This document shows positions 10,481 through 20,928 of a stretch of DNA of 64,000 nt, piece after piece. The translations under genes and the position numbers were made by a program. Under the pieces are notes generated by a model. It made no database searches. It was not told the DNA's origin and saw only the letters and a program-made list of their open reading frames with translations. Every line of letters begins with the position of its first letter. Positions within the stretch are counted from its first letter, which is position 1. Source of the stretch: Hetaerina americana (Eukaryota > Arthropoda > Insecta > Odonata > Calopterygidae); assembly GCA_022747635.1 (NCBI GenBank), contig JAKTNV010000041.1, forward strand, positions 4,262,953 through 4,326,952, in the 5' to 3' direction.

Positions 10481-12234
10481 CAAAAGAGGCTAATGAGAGA
10501 AGCTGGACCTACTTTAATAAATAAAACAGTTTCTGGCGTCACTTGATGGAAAATCTTCACATTGAAATTGACATCAGACCACTTGGCTTTTCCACATAGA
10601 ATAAAGCCAAGTTGTTTAATTTCAATTTCAACTGAACCTTCTCTTTTTCGAATAATGGTTGTAATGGAATCATTACATTTTTATGAGTGGCTGATTTCAA
10701 GTACTCAAAAATTAACAAATTAATAAGTACCTACTCGTTGACTCTCGTTCAATCTATTTTTTTTAAAACTTCTTAATAATAATCTCCAATTGCAGTGCAG
10801 CGTATTCAATTTTTCCTGTATCCTAACGCTTTTATTTTCACTTACTAATCAAATTAAAACCAGGAATACACGCGAATGAGTGACTACGTGTCTCGTACTA
10901 TCCAATTTTTAACGGGAAATACTGCTTGCATTATAAAAACAGAACCATGGTTGGACTTCACCAATATCGTACTTCGCTCTTGAAGCAATTGACGGCCATC
11001 GGTCCCAAAATAAAAAATTTGCCACAGGGGGGACTATTCTTGAAAGGCGTACTGACGGCGCCAAGTCACGCCAGTAAAGCTGAGCGGAGGCGCCGATATA
11101 GAGAGAGGGAGAGGGGAGAGAGAGGCACGGAGGTGACCTCAGGGAAAGGGCCCAACTTTGGATCGGCGCGGTCATTAAGACTCGGGGGAGGGGAGCAATT
11201 GTTTCGACAATGATATCTTCCTAGCGAAGCACTATGCCAGTTATCCACATATTTTCACTTATCACCACGACGACGGATGTCGGGCAACGAAAAATAGGCC
11301 CGGCTAGAAGGGCGCCTCCACGAATACGGGTATTTCGATAAGAGAGTTAGTTCCCCGGGGGGGGGGGGCTGGAATGGGCGAGGAGGCCGTTTTGAAGAGC
11401 ACTGGCACCGCGGCAGATTAACAGGCAAGCGGGGGAGTAAGGGATGGGGGAGGGACTTTGCATTTGCCTGCTTTGGCATTTGCCTAATCTCATAGAAACG
11501 CCAAAGGCACAGAGATAAAGTTTGAAATTATTCTGGCCGGTAATTATGATAAAATTATTTCCATAAACCTTTTTCCCCCCGCGCCATTTCCTTCTCAAGT
11601 CACTTGGGCCAAATCGACGAGGTAATCAGGGAAAGGCAGGACGAAGAAGTGACAGTGACATGAGTAAACATTTTCGAGAATAAAAAACAGACGTGGAATA
11701 AACAAGGCGAAGCTGAAACCATGGGCAATAAAGATAAACGCACATTCAGTGTATTAACTAGAGGTGTATAAGCACCTCGCGCCGGGACCTGGAGCAAGGC
11801 AAGCAGGGCAATGAGAGAGCCTCGCATTTGAGCCGGAGAGAATGCGAGGCCGGTGGATCCGAGGTCACCCCGTATAATATGATGCGAGACATGGGATAAA
11901 TTAAGAAAAGCAAATCAAACCACAAGTACCCGTAGCGGCTGTGGAGGTAGATCCACGCAGAACTACTCAAGGGAAACGTGAAAGGAAGGGTTAATCTTGA
12001 TTACTTACAACATTTATAGTAGGGGGAGATGTGTTCTTTCCAATAGGTTCCCGTCTCAAAATAAGGGATGGACAGCAGTGTGTGAGGCGAGATTGGACGA
12101 TAGGTTTGATTTTACGTTTGGCACTTCTGGCACGTACCATGGACCATCAACAACAACAGGACGGCAAGTGATTGCTCAAGACGAAGATTACTCGCAAGTG
12201 GAGGAAGAGTAATTTCATTTTTTTTAATTTAATA
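10481..12234. other. Unassigned sequence
   Basis: A GAG/AGAGAGG-rich stretch lies at 11095-11135 and a poly-G run at 11358. Nothing else was recognised. Confidence 0.45.
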
Positions 12235-12237
12235 CAT

Positions 12238-12640
12238 ACACTGCAAGCCACCCACCATTAGTGTGTGGCAGGGGGTGAATGCCCACCAGACTAATTTTTA
12301 CCCGAACATGACCCTACCGCGTTAGAACAATGTTATTATGATCCCCTATCGTCCGTGGAAAAAATGGCTTCTTAAATCTATCTGTATTACACTTAATCTC
12401 TCTAATTTTATTTATATGATCTCGCCTTCCGTAGGACGATGGGGGCAATAATAAACTTTCAACATCACTGCTAAATAGACGTCCTTCCAATTCATGCAAG
12501 AGATTTACCCTGTAATTTAACCTTCCCTCTACTGAGTGATTCCCAGCCTAGCTCCTCTAATATTTTGGAGACGCTCCTAAGTTTATCATAACAACGTTTC
12601 GCAAAAATATCATGTGATGTTATGTCATGTAATTTTAAGT
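12238..12640 (-). mobile_element. CR1/Jockey-like LINE 3' end fragment
   Basis: On the minus strand: AKRCYDKLRSVSKILEELGW, ELEGRLFSSDVESLLLPPS, SYGRRDHINKIREIKCNTD, then a stop and the 3' UTR ending near TGGCTTGCAGTG. It is 5'-truncated near 12640. Confidence 0.75.
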
Positions 12641-15211
12641 CCAGAGCAGTCATGTGGTCACCACCAATGGCATTGCGAAGAGTGGCTATTGCCCTTATCG
12701 AGGGCAGGGCGGCGGGTTCCTTACCGGAGACTTCCGGGTTCAAATCTGGTTAATCTCAGTTAACACCATATCAAGTGTATATTTACTGGAAAATTACCGA
12801 GCACGACGAGGTTGGTCGCAAATAAAACTTTTCACTTATTGTTTTTACCTACGGGACAAGAGGAAAATTACTCTGGTGGGCATCCCAGGTTAATCGGATG
12901 CCACATTAACAAATATTTTAAAATTATATGAAGTAAACACTAGAATTCAAACAAAAATATTAATTGACTTTTAATTAAATGTCTTAAATAATTTATGAAA
13001 TTAAGTTAAAATAAGAAATAGTGGCATTATAAGTCGCAGGGGGAGAGAGGGGAGGGTATCGGATAGCTGACCCCTATGGGGGCATTTGTTACATTACTTC
13101 CGTCATATCAACGTTCCCGGCCCTTCAACATTTCCGCACAAGAAGCGCCACCTCATGAATATTGGAACCTCAGCATCAAAGCAACTATTCTAGGTTTAGA
13201 AAAAATTGAGTAGTTTCAGGCGTGATGTGGTGGAATCCGAACACAATAAAGAAAAGATGGTAACAATTTCCACTAGATAAGTATCTAGTGGAAAAATGCC
13301 GCCATCTTCTCTTCGTTAGTTCAGGTTTAGCCTAGAAAAAACTTCGATCCAACATCCACTAAAGCTCTGAGGTGCGATTGACGCCATCATTTTCCACCTG
13401 CCGCCCTCCAGCATGCCGGGAAGCATACTAAACCTGTATGACCTCCGCAGAAAACTGCCAACTCTTACCACCCAGATAATATCGCACCTTATCTTCATTC
13501 TGCCCCACGTGATCTTGTTAGCCTTGGATCAGGAAAGATCGCTTACATTAATTAATCGTTTACCAACGCTCAAAGACATGCGAAAAACAGTTTTCGCAGA
13601 AGTCTCAGAACTATTTTTTTTCATTTTTAAGTGGGATACGGAGAATTAAAATTTGGAACAGATCTGCTCCCATGCCCACTCCCCACCAAGTGATCCTATT
13701 GGCTGACCCCTCCGTGACGTAGAGAGTGCATGTCAGCTGCAAGTTGAACCACAGAACATTTAAACGAAGCGTAGACCTTTCGCATATTTTTATATGAACA
13801 CCACGGACGAAAAACCGGAGATATTTTTTGCGTTGATTCCACGACTTCACCGGTCATATCGACGGAATTATTTTACCACGTACGGCTGGTTTCCATGGAA
13901 CTAGTAGTGCATGGTTTCAATTGTCAGTGCTCGCTTCCTTATTTCCTCAGCGACCGGATCGCAGTGAATTGGCTGTAGGGAACGGTCCCCAAAGGTATTC
14001 TTGCCAACCCCCCAACAAAAAAACACAATATTTGTTACCAACCTTAAGGAAAAAAAGACACCCACACAAAAATCATGGTCGCAAGGCAGTGTCCCGCGGG
14101 AAACTGAGAAGGGAAATATGTACACCCAAATACAATGAAATTTTTTAAGGATTTCGAACAACATGCGACTCCTCCTTGATGTAAATACACATAAATACTA
14201 CTTTCCAAAGTCCAGGATCTAATGTTTGAAATTATTTTTCGAAAATTGAACGATATGCATCGATTCAATCACACTCTGCGTTTTGATGCTGGCACACCTG
14301 ATCGCGTGGCACAAAATCCAACCCGCAGATGTGTATAGCCACGCGCTCATTCCCTGCGTTTAAGGGTGCCGACGCCGTTAGCTCAGAGGATAGCTTTCGA
14401 ATGACCGTCGGACGCGATTATTTTTAAGCGAAGTGACGGTGAGAAGGGTGCCGCTATCACTTCTTCGGTGAATTGAGTGGTCACCCTTATTTCCCGTCCC
14501 TCGAAATGCACAAAAATATTCTTTTTAGCCAATCCTACCGCTTTGCGCCTGCGCAGCAGAGGTTGCGCACCGAGTAACAATCATTACTACGAATGCGACG
14601 AAAATACGGATTTATTTTCCATCTTTTATTACTTTTAATAACATAATGCTGAGTGTATATTATTGAGTGCCCTTACGATGTGCTGAAAAGTGCACCTGAT
14701 ATTAGTACTGAACAGCGATAGCAGGGTATGTAAGCGTCAAAATAACGATTTTTATGTAGTCTTAGAACGGCAACGCCATACACATTATTATTCGAGTCAG
14801 TTCAAGCTACATCATACGAATGTATTAATAATATAACTGTCGAACTAATAGTTCCCCTGCCCTCCCCAAAAGCAATCTTTTATTCTGTAGGATCACCACT
14901 CGCCATTGTTCTGCACAGAGAGACACAAGAAACGATTTCACACGAGCGACACGGGTAGGGGCCGACGAAACGATCACGCGACCTGAAAAATGACACCTGG
15001 GGATGTCTGTATTTTCTGTATTCCCGAGAGCTCATATAATCCCTGGAATTATACATGATGAATGATAATTTGTTCCTTTTATGATGCTGGAACCTGTTGG
15101 TGGTGTTTTCTCAATCTAAACGCATTACAAGAAATAAAACTTGGCAAAATATAAATCCCTAGTATTTAAATGCCCAAGTAGCGGTACTTAGTGTTTTAAA
15201 TACACACACAC

Positions 15212-15212
<1 letters not shown>
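12641..15212. other. Unassigned sequence with a small hairpin
   Basis: No coding domain was recognised. A strong stem-loop lies at 13248-13312 and is listed separately. Near 14376 there is an isolated A-box-like stretch (GTTAGCTCAGAGGATAGC) without a matching B box, so I do not call a tRNA. Confidence 0.45.
13248..13312. repeat. Imperfect palindrome / stem-loop
   Basis: The inner arms TTTCCACTAGATA (13267-13279) and TATCTAGTGGAAA (13282-13294) are perfectly complementary around 2 nt. The outer arms AAGATGG (13254-13260) and CCATCTT (13302-13308) also pair, and pairing extends imperfectly beyond them. It could be a small MITE relic or a transcribed hairpin. Confidence 0.8.
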
Positions 15213-15273
<61 letters not shown>

Positions 15274-15285
15274 TACATATATATA
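15213..15285. repeat. TA microsatellite
   Basis: A nearly pure alternating TA tract ending in TACATA units. Confidence 0.95.
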
Positions 15286-15618
15286 AATTTGAAATTCCCA
15301 CCATATCGTAGTTCCACTGGAGATCACGATTGGCGTTCTTGAAACTACAGGCATCTAGAAAAACAGTCATAACCTCAAAATGGCTGAGATGTTACGCACA
15401 ATTCTGGAGCACTATCTAAGAGCCGTTATCATCGAAAGTGTTCGCGCTGAGCGTTATATTTAGAAATAGTTCGATTCTTCTTCTGGTACCCCAGATCTAT
15501 TGTTTACGATAAAGTAACATGCTGCGAAGAAGTCTGGGGAAGGTTTCGCAAACCCGGCCTAGGAAATCTCATTCGAGGAAACGCGTGTTTGTCCGGATAT
15601 AAGCGCCGCAACCATTCC

Positions 15619-15620
<2 letters not shown>
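15286..15620. other. Unassigned sequence between two TA tracts
   Basis: No feature was recognised. Confidence 0.5.
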
Positions 15621-15681
<61 letters not shown>

Positions 15682-15698
15682 TATATATATATAGTATA
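15621..15698. repeat. TA microsatellite
   Basis: An alternating TA tract with one AATT interruption. Confidence 0.95.
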
Positions 15699-15817
15699 TC
15701 TTCGAAATGGAACGCTCTTCGGCGAAGCACATATATATAAAAACACAGATGTAGATTTTTAAACCATAGAGACAAAGAAAGGACACTCACAATATGTTGT
15801 TTTGACTTTTCGATGGC
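15699..15817 (-). repeat. Dispersed repeat next to TA tract (copy 1)
   Basis: About 120 bp shared with 18329-18443. Landmarks are GAAATGGAACGCTCTTCGGC, AAAACACAGATGTAGA, GGACACTCAC and ATGTTGTTTTGAC. On the minus strand both copies begin just after a GAAA-then-GTC stretch, as in a hammerhead-type PLE terminus. The PLE assignment is an inference. Confidence 0.6.
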
Positions 15818-15837
15818 ACGGCAGAATGGCGTTCTCG

Positions 15838-15840
<3 letters not shown>

Positions 15841-15922
<82 letters not shown>
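15841..15922. repeat. TA microsatellite
   Basis: A pure alternating TA tract of about 82 bp. Confidence 0.95.
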
Positions 15923-15924
<2 letters not shown>

Positions 15925-16039
15925 GGCCTTCTCGTGAAAGAGCAGAGAGGACATGTGCGGGGGAAAGGTGGGGAAAGGAAAGGTAAGGGACCAACAGGAA
16001 ATGAACCAGGGGGTGGGAGGGGATATGTAGGCAGCCATA

Positions 16040-17845
16040 TGATGCATTCAGTGGGCTTGGTTCAGCCCAGGGGGTTTAAATGATTGGGCCACCCAGATAT
16101 TCGCCATCTCGCGGGTTATCACCTCTATTATACTAGTCGATTTGGGAAGGATTTCAATCACGGAAACGGAGAAGCAGCCGTCAAAAGATTGATTGTGGGA
16201 AACAGTGTGAGTAGGGATGGGATAATTAAGGAAGGTGGGAGATTTGGTGGAATATCGGTGGTTATTCATGCAGAGGGAAAGTGCGGTCGTACATTCGCCC
16301 ACGAAGAAGGCAGGGCAGAAGTTACAGGAGGGGCGATATATAATATATGGTACAGGTGGCGACCGGTTGGGAGTTTGTACTGAGTGAGGGGGAGGGTCTT
16401 AAAAGATGACAGCATTTGCAGTGTGGGCGGTTGCATGGTGCGGATAGGGGCGGGGGAGAGACGGGGTGTTTCGCAGCTGGTTTTGTTGACTTGAAGATGT
16501 CACGCAAGTTCGACGGGCGTTTAAACAAAACGGAGGGACAATGTGGGATTGCAAGTGATGTGGACTGAGTGTTGTTAATAATGGGGAAGAGGTCACGGAT
16601 TAGATGTTTAATTTTTTTGTGTTCCGGGGAAGAAAGTGGTGAAAAGATTAGGGCATATTGGGCGGTTTGGCTTGGGGAGAGGAGTGTATTGGGTTGACGG
16701 TTTGAGGATTTCACTGTTCAGTAGTTTTTCAGGGTACCCACAATTTCTGAGAGAGTCTTGTAGCTAGTCCAAGTATTTCTGTTGGGAGGGGGTGTTGTTG
16801 CAGAGACGGAAGCGACGGACTGAGAGTGAGAATCGGATGGAGTGTTTTGTGTGAGGTGGATGGCAGCTGTCGAAATTAAGATACTGTTGCTTATTAGTTG
16901 GTTTAATGTGGACTGAGGTGAAAAACGTATTGTTTTAGAGGTGAATATCGATATCTAGGAAAGTGATATTCGAGTTGGATATAGAAGAAGTGAAAGATAC
17001 TGAGGAGGAGGAGTTGAGAGAGGAAATAAAAGAGGATAAAGTTTCGTGTCCATGGGACCAAAGGAGGAATATATCATCGATATAGCGGGCCCAGAAGAGT
17101 GTTTAAGGGTGTTTTTTGTGGCAGAACTACATGTTCTAGCATACCCATAAAAAGATTGGCGTATGCAGGAGCCATACGCGTGTCCATTGCAGTGCCTTTT
17201 ATTTGTAAATATATTTTGTCGTTGAATTGAAAAGCATTTTTGGTGAGAACGATTTGGCTCAGTTCAATGAGGAAATCTGTGGATGGGGTGTGTGGTGTGG
17301 ATCGTAGGGAGAGGTAATATTGCAGGGCTTCTAAGCCTTCTTTGTGGGGAATGGAGGTGTGGAAAGATGTAACATCTAGTGTGACCATGAGAATGGTCGT
17401 GTTGTGCGGAATTGGGATTGAGTGTAGACGTTCCAGAAAGTGGTGCGAATCTTTGATGTACGAAGGGAGTGAAGTGGCTATGGGTTGCAGGTGGCGGTCT
17501 ATTAATGTGGAGGTTCATTCTGTGGGTGAGTTGATGCTAGAGACAATGGGGCATCTGGAATGATTGGTTTTGTGAATTTTGGGTAGCAAATAGAAATGGG
17601 GGGTCTTAGGATTAGGTGCCAAAAGAGTGGATATATCTTTGGGGGAGAGACCTTCTTTGGGACTGAAATTGGGTAGAAAAGAGAGAATATCCTTATGATA
17701 TGAAGGGTATGGATCCTGGTGCAGGGGGGCATAGCAAGAAAGGTCGTTTCATTGGCAAAATGCCTCAGCGTTGCAGTCTTTTTTGTTTAGCACGGCAACA
17801 GAATACCCTTTGTCCGCCGTCGTGATTATAATATCTACATCTACA
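16040..17845 (-). pseudogene. Penelope-like element: degraded reverse transcriptase plus GIY-YIG remnant
   Basis: PLEs copy themselves with a telomerase-related reverse transcriptase linked to a GIY-YIG endonuclease. On the minus strand the order is TADKGYSVAVLNKKDCNAEA (about 17820), YLLPKIHKTN (about 17570), VTLDVTSFHTSIPHKEG (17385), GTAMDTRMAPAYANLFMG (about 17160), the catalytic YIDDIFLLW (about 17070), and ITFLDIDIHL. A CxRPHCKCCHLL cysteine cluster then lies near 16430, and a fragment of the nuclease with SHNQSFDGCFSVSVIEILP lies near 16200. Several stops and frameshifts separate these pieces. The 5' end is cut near 17845, where a LINE-tail-like sequence and a SINE follow. The GIY-YIG catalytic strand is not recognisable. 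It is inactive. Confidence 0.85.
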
Positions 17846-17883
17846 TTATAATACTACATAATATCTATATTATAATACTACAT

Positions 17884-18165
17884 ATGTATGCACATTCGAA
17901 CACGAAATCCCGCCAAACGGCGAACAAATATTTATTAACATGTAAATTGATATAAGGGAACGGGATAGGAACACACATAAAGGACGAACACAGGAGAGGT
18001 GGGGAAGGCGGAATCAGGCAAATAACGAGTATAAAAATATTTCCTAGTACGGAATTTGAACTCCGGATCCTTCCACTTGCCGGGCGGATGGATGCTCTCA
18101 ACAACTTGAGCTATCCAGGAAACCTAATTTACACTGAGGTTGGCGATGCTTTATGCAACCAAATG
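17884..18165 (-). mobile_element. SINE family C (tRNA-derived)
   Basis: On the minus strand the tRNA-like head is TTTCCTGGATAGCTCAAG (A box) with a degenerate B box GGAGTTCAAATTCCG. The body has CCGCCTTCCCCACCTCTCC and TCGTCCTTTATGTGTGTTCC. The tail runs through CGCCGTTTGGCGGGATTTCG to about 17888. The second copy is at 58449-58890. Confidence 0.75.
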
Positions 18166-18189
18166 CCCAGATTCTACGTTTTCCCGTTT

Positions 18190-18292
18190 TTCCCGACTGG
18201 ATTGGGTTTGTTTTACAAAATATTAATTGGGTGTTGGGTCAATTCAAAACCTACCTTAACCGGTAGATTACTTAATAATAATATATATATTA
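18190..18292 (-). repeat. PLE-type terminal repeat fragment
   Basis: On the minus strand: TAAGTAATCTACCGGTTAAG, GTAGGTTTTGAATTGACCCA. It is the same block as 9355, 19886 and 58735, and abuts a short TA run. Confidence 0.6.
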
Positions 18293-18328
18293 TAATAAGG
18301 CTGCCTGATATAAATATATATATAATTA

Positions 18329-18443
18329 TCTTTGAAATGGAACGCTCTTCGGCGACGCACAAATATATAAAAACACAGATGTATATTTTTAAACGATAGA
18401 AACACAAGGAAAGGACACTCACATATGTTGTTTTGACGTTTCG
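18329..18443 (-). repeat. Dispersed repeat (copy 2)
   Basis: It matches 15699-15817 over about 115 bp with a few substitutions. The minus-strand start reads CGAAACGTCAAAACAACATA. Confidence 0.6.
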
Positions 18444-18462
18444 GAAATTATATATATATACA

Positions 18463-19219
18463 TACGAGGGTCATCCGGAAAGTAGTACCCGTTCGTGCCG
18501 CATGAAGTGCTGACGACGCGAGTAGCCGCTGGACGAGGTCAGATAGCTTCAGTGGCTTGTCTGCCTTCTCTGAGCCAAGTTGCGTGACGCTAGCATTGCC
18601 TGTGTTGTTTCTGTGATTGTTTACAATGTTTAAAAAAATTGAGAACGCCGCCATTTGTGAAGTGAGGGCAGTGATTAAATTCCTCAATGCAAGAAACGTT
18701 CGCCCATGTGATATTCATCGCCAATTAAAGGAGGTGTATGGAGACAATGTAATGGACGAGTCGTCTGTTCGGCGGTGGTGTCGCAACTTCAACATGGGGA
18801 GGGGGAACACACACGACGATGAGCGTTCGGAGAGACCGTCTGTCATTACAGACCAACTGGTGAGCTCAGTTGACGAATTCGTGAGGAACGATCGGCGCGT
18901 CACAATTGATGACATCTGTGAGCATTTTCCCAATGTTTCTCGAACAATTGTTCATGAAATTGTTAAACACCATCTGCATTATGCAAAAATTTGTGCAAGA
19001 TGGGTCCCTCGCGTATCTCAATGAGCTGGCGGCGAAGGACTATGCAGCAGGAATACAGAAACTTGTCACACGTTATGACAAATGCCTTAATTTGCTTGGA
19101 GATTATGTTGAGAAGTAGTTTAAAGTATCCTCTTTCAAATAAAATTTTTTATGTTTGTTAATATTTACTTTTGTGTCTTTATTTCACGAACGGGTACTAC
19201 TTTCCGGATGACCCTCGTA
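18463..19219 (+). mobile_element. Internally deleted mariner element (copy 1)
   Basis: Perfect terminal inverted repeats open with TACGAGGGTCATCCGGAAAG and close with CTTTCCGGATGACCCTCGTA. The element inserted at a TA inside a TA-rich tract. From 18626 a frame encodes the transposase N-terminus: EVRAVIKFLNARNVRPCDIH, the helix-turn-helix region ESSVRRWCRNF, DDERSERPS, and VSRTIVHEIV. It ends at 19024. The C-terminal peptide IQKLVTRYDKCLNLLGDYVE lies in another frame just downstream. Full mariners are about 1.3 kb with about 345 codons. This one is 757 bp and lacks the whole DDE catalytic core, so it is non-autonomous but has intact ends. Confidence 0.92.
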
Positions 19220-19582
19220 TATACCCTCCGTTTGGCGCCTATTTTTAGGAGGTGTGCTCTGATTCGTTGAAATCCTTGAGGACACGTTTCCACGCGCTGG
19301 CGAGGGGGTAGCCGTCCTCGCGGTTGAAATTTCTGGGCGTTTTTGCAATTTCAATTGCCTCTCTGATGATCCTTGGGTAGTAGCGGCCTTCTTTATTCAA
19401 TAAAGTGGCGTTGTCAAACTCAATATTATGTGTCGGTCCACTCCAATGATGTTCAGCCACCGCTGACTGCTGGAACTGTCTATTTTTTACGGCCCTTCTG
19501 TGTTCTTGGACTCGGCATTTCAGCGCTCTTGATGTTTGGCCGATGTAGGAGTTGCCGCAGCTGCATTTGATTTGGTAGATTT
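19220..19582 (-). mobile_element. PLE 3' end with partial GIY-YIG domain
   Basis: The minus strand encodes SCGNSYIGQTSRALKCRVQE, AVAEHHWSGPTHNIEF, YYPRIIREAIEIAKTPRNF and a C-terminus ending ESEHTS plus stop, followed by the 3' tail with CGCCAAACGGAGGGTATATA. It is cut at 19582 within the domain. It is the mirror copy of 20567-20928. Confidence 0.88.
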
Positions 19583-19885
19583 CACGAGCGGTGTTTGCGC
19601 GGCCGGAATTCTACTCCTCTCGTATTTGCGATATTGCTCCCCGTTTCCCGCGGCGAAACAAAAGAAGCGTTAAGATTTCTTCGACGATAGTCCTTGGCGC
19701 GGGAGTGGTACTCGCTCGCCCACAGAGCCCGGGTGATGTTTAAAAATGAAGAAACTCCACTGACCACGCCCCTTCTCGGAAGCTAAGATTTCGTAAATGA
19801 CCCACAGGTTTGGAATGCCCTTCACATGCGAGTAAATATGAAATGTCCTTTGTAAAGTTTATGTTATACATACATATATTATTTT
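19583..19885. other. Spacer between PLE pieces
   Basis: It is GC-rich at 19590-19730 and shows no recognised domain. It lies inside the large inverted repeat as part of the unpaired centre. Confidence 0.5.
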
Positions 19886-20136
19886 TATTAAGTAATCTAA
19901 CGGTTAAGGTTGGTTTTGGATGGGTACAGCTACCAAATAAATAATATGTGTGACTCCTAACAAAACACAAGATGAAAATGTAGGAATGGAAGAAAAATGG
20001 ATGAAGGGGGTATTTAGGAAGTGGTTCTTTCGGGTTTTCTTCCGCGTGTATCCATTTTTCGGACAATATTTCGCCAACGTTCCAGTTGGCTTCCTCAGGT
20101 CCACTGAAGTGCCGATGCAGGTTTTGGTCCAATATA
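19886..20136 (-). repeat. PLE terminal (pseudo-LTR) region
   Basis: It holds the GTAATCTAACGGTTAAGG block (19892), the CTCCTAACAAAACACAAG block, and, on the minus strand, a translated stretch NWNVGEILSEKW. That stretch overlaps a hammerhead-like motif at 20061-20102. It ends where a PLE 3' end copy begins. Confidence 0.6.
20061..20102 (-). ncRNA. Hammerhead-ribozyme-like motif in PLE terminal repeat
   Basis: On the minus strand, in order: GGAC (half of helix I), CTGAGGA (matching the invariant CUGANGA), A, helix II GCCAAC-TGGAAC-GTTGGC with six perfect pairs, GAAA (invariant), TATT, then GTCC (pairing with GGAC). Helix III would be only one pair, with UU at the cleavage position. Hammerhead motifs with very short helix III are known from PLE terminal repeats. 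The fold is seen directly; activity is not shown. Confidence 0.65.
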
Positions 20137-20364
20137 TATACCCTCCGTTTGGCGCCTATTTTTAGGAGGTGTGCTCTGATTCGTTGAAATCCTTGAGGAC
20201 ACGTTTCCACGCGCTGGCGAGGGGGTAGCCGTCCTCGCGGTTGAAATTTCTGGGCGTTTTTGCAATTTCAATTGCCTCTCTGATGATCCTTGGGTAGTAG
20301 CGGCCTTCTTTATTCAATAAAGTGGCGTTGTCAAACTCAATATTATGTGTCGGTCCACTCCAAT
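20137..20364 (-). mobile_element. Inverted PLE 3' end fragment
   Basis: It repeats 228 bp of the PLE 3' end (same as 19217-19444) and is cut inside the GIY-YIG coding region after the HWSGPT codons. It directly abuts the coding strand of the opposite-facing PLE at 20365. An inverted tail fragment at the 5' end is a known structural habit of Penelope elements. Confidence 0.85.
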
Positions 20365-20903
20365 GTGCCCTGGAGAGGACCGACGAGACTAGCCCTAAGG
20401 AAAAGGCGACGGCACACGCTATCCTGCCGTACGTCGCCGGAACAACGGAAAAAATTGCGAGGGCCCTCCGGAAACACAACGTCTCAGCCAGGTTCAAATG
20501 CGTAACCAAAGTGGCCAATATCCTCGTCAACGCGAAAGACCGCCTCCCAAAAGACATCTCTGGAGGAATCTACCAAATCAAATGCAGCTGCGGCAACTCC
20601 TACATCGGCCAAACATCAAGAGCGCTGAAATGCCGAGTCCAAGAACACAGAAGGGCCGTAAAAAATAGACAGTTCCAGCAGTCAGCGGTGGCTGAACATC
20701 ATTGGAGTGGACCGACACATAATATTGAGTTTGACAACGCCACTTTATTGAATAAAGAAGGCCGCTACTACCCAAGGATCATCAGAGAGGCAATTGAAAT
20801 TGCAAAAACGCCCAGAAATTTCAACCGCGAGGACGGCTACCCCCTCGCCAGCGCGTGGAAACGTGTCCTCAAGGATTTCAACGAATCAGAGCACACCTCC
20901 TAA
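20365..20903 (+). CDS. Penelope-like element GIY-YIG endonuclease, intact C-terminal open frame
   Basis: This is the endonuclease half of a PLE protein, which cuts target DNA before reverse transcription. The frame is open from the junction at 20365 to the stop at 20901-20903. In order it holds ILPYVAGTTEKIARALRKHN, then VNAKDRLPKDISGGIYQIKC and the GIY-YIG core SCGNSYIGQTSRALKCRVQE. After that come HRRAVK, AVAEHHW, LLNKEGRYYPRIIREAIEIA and NFNREDGYPLASAWKRVL. The GIY strand reads GGIYQIKC and the YIG strand SYIGQTSR. The conserved Arg (RVQEHRR) and Glu of the family are present. The reverse transcriptase is missing because the element is 5'-truncated. No authentic start codon is expected. 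The apparent upstream ATG lies in the inverted fragment. Confidence 0.85.
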
Positions 20904-20928
20904 AAATAGGCGCCAAACGGAGGGTATA
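20904..20928 (+). other. PLE 3' tail up to the mariner insertion
   Basis: The tail reads CGCCAAACGGAGGGTATATA and ends at the TA where mariner copy 2 is inserted. Confidence 0.8.

Noticed and set aside
14376..14420. Possible tRNA (GTTAGCTCAGAGGATAGC)
   Set aside because: Only an A-box-like stretch is present. No B box or pairing 3' half follows within range.
15213..15922. CRISPR-like or satellite array
   Set aside because: Only simple TA microsatellites are present. There are no spaced identical repeats with unique spacers.
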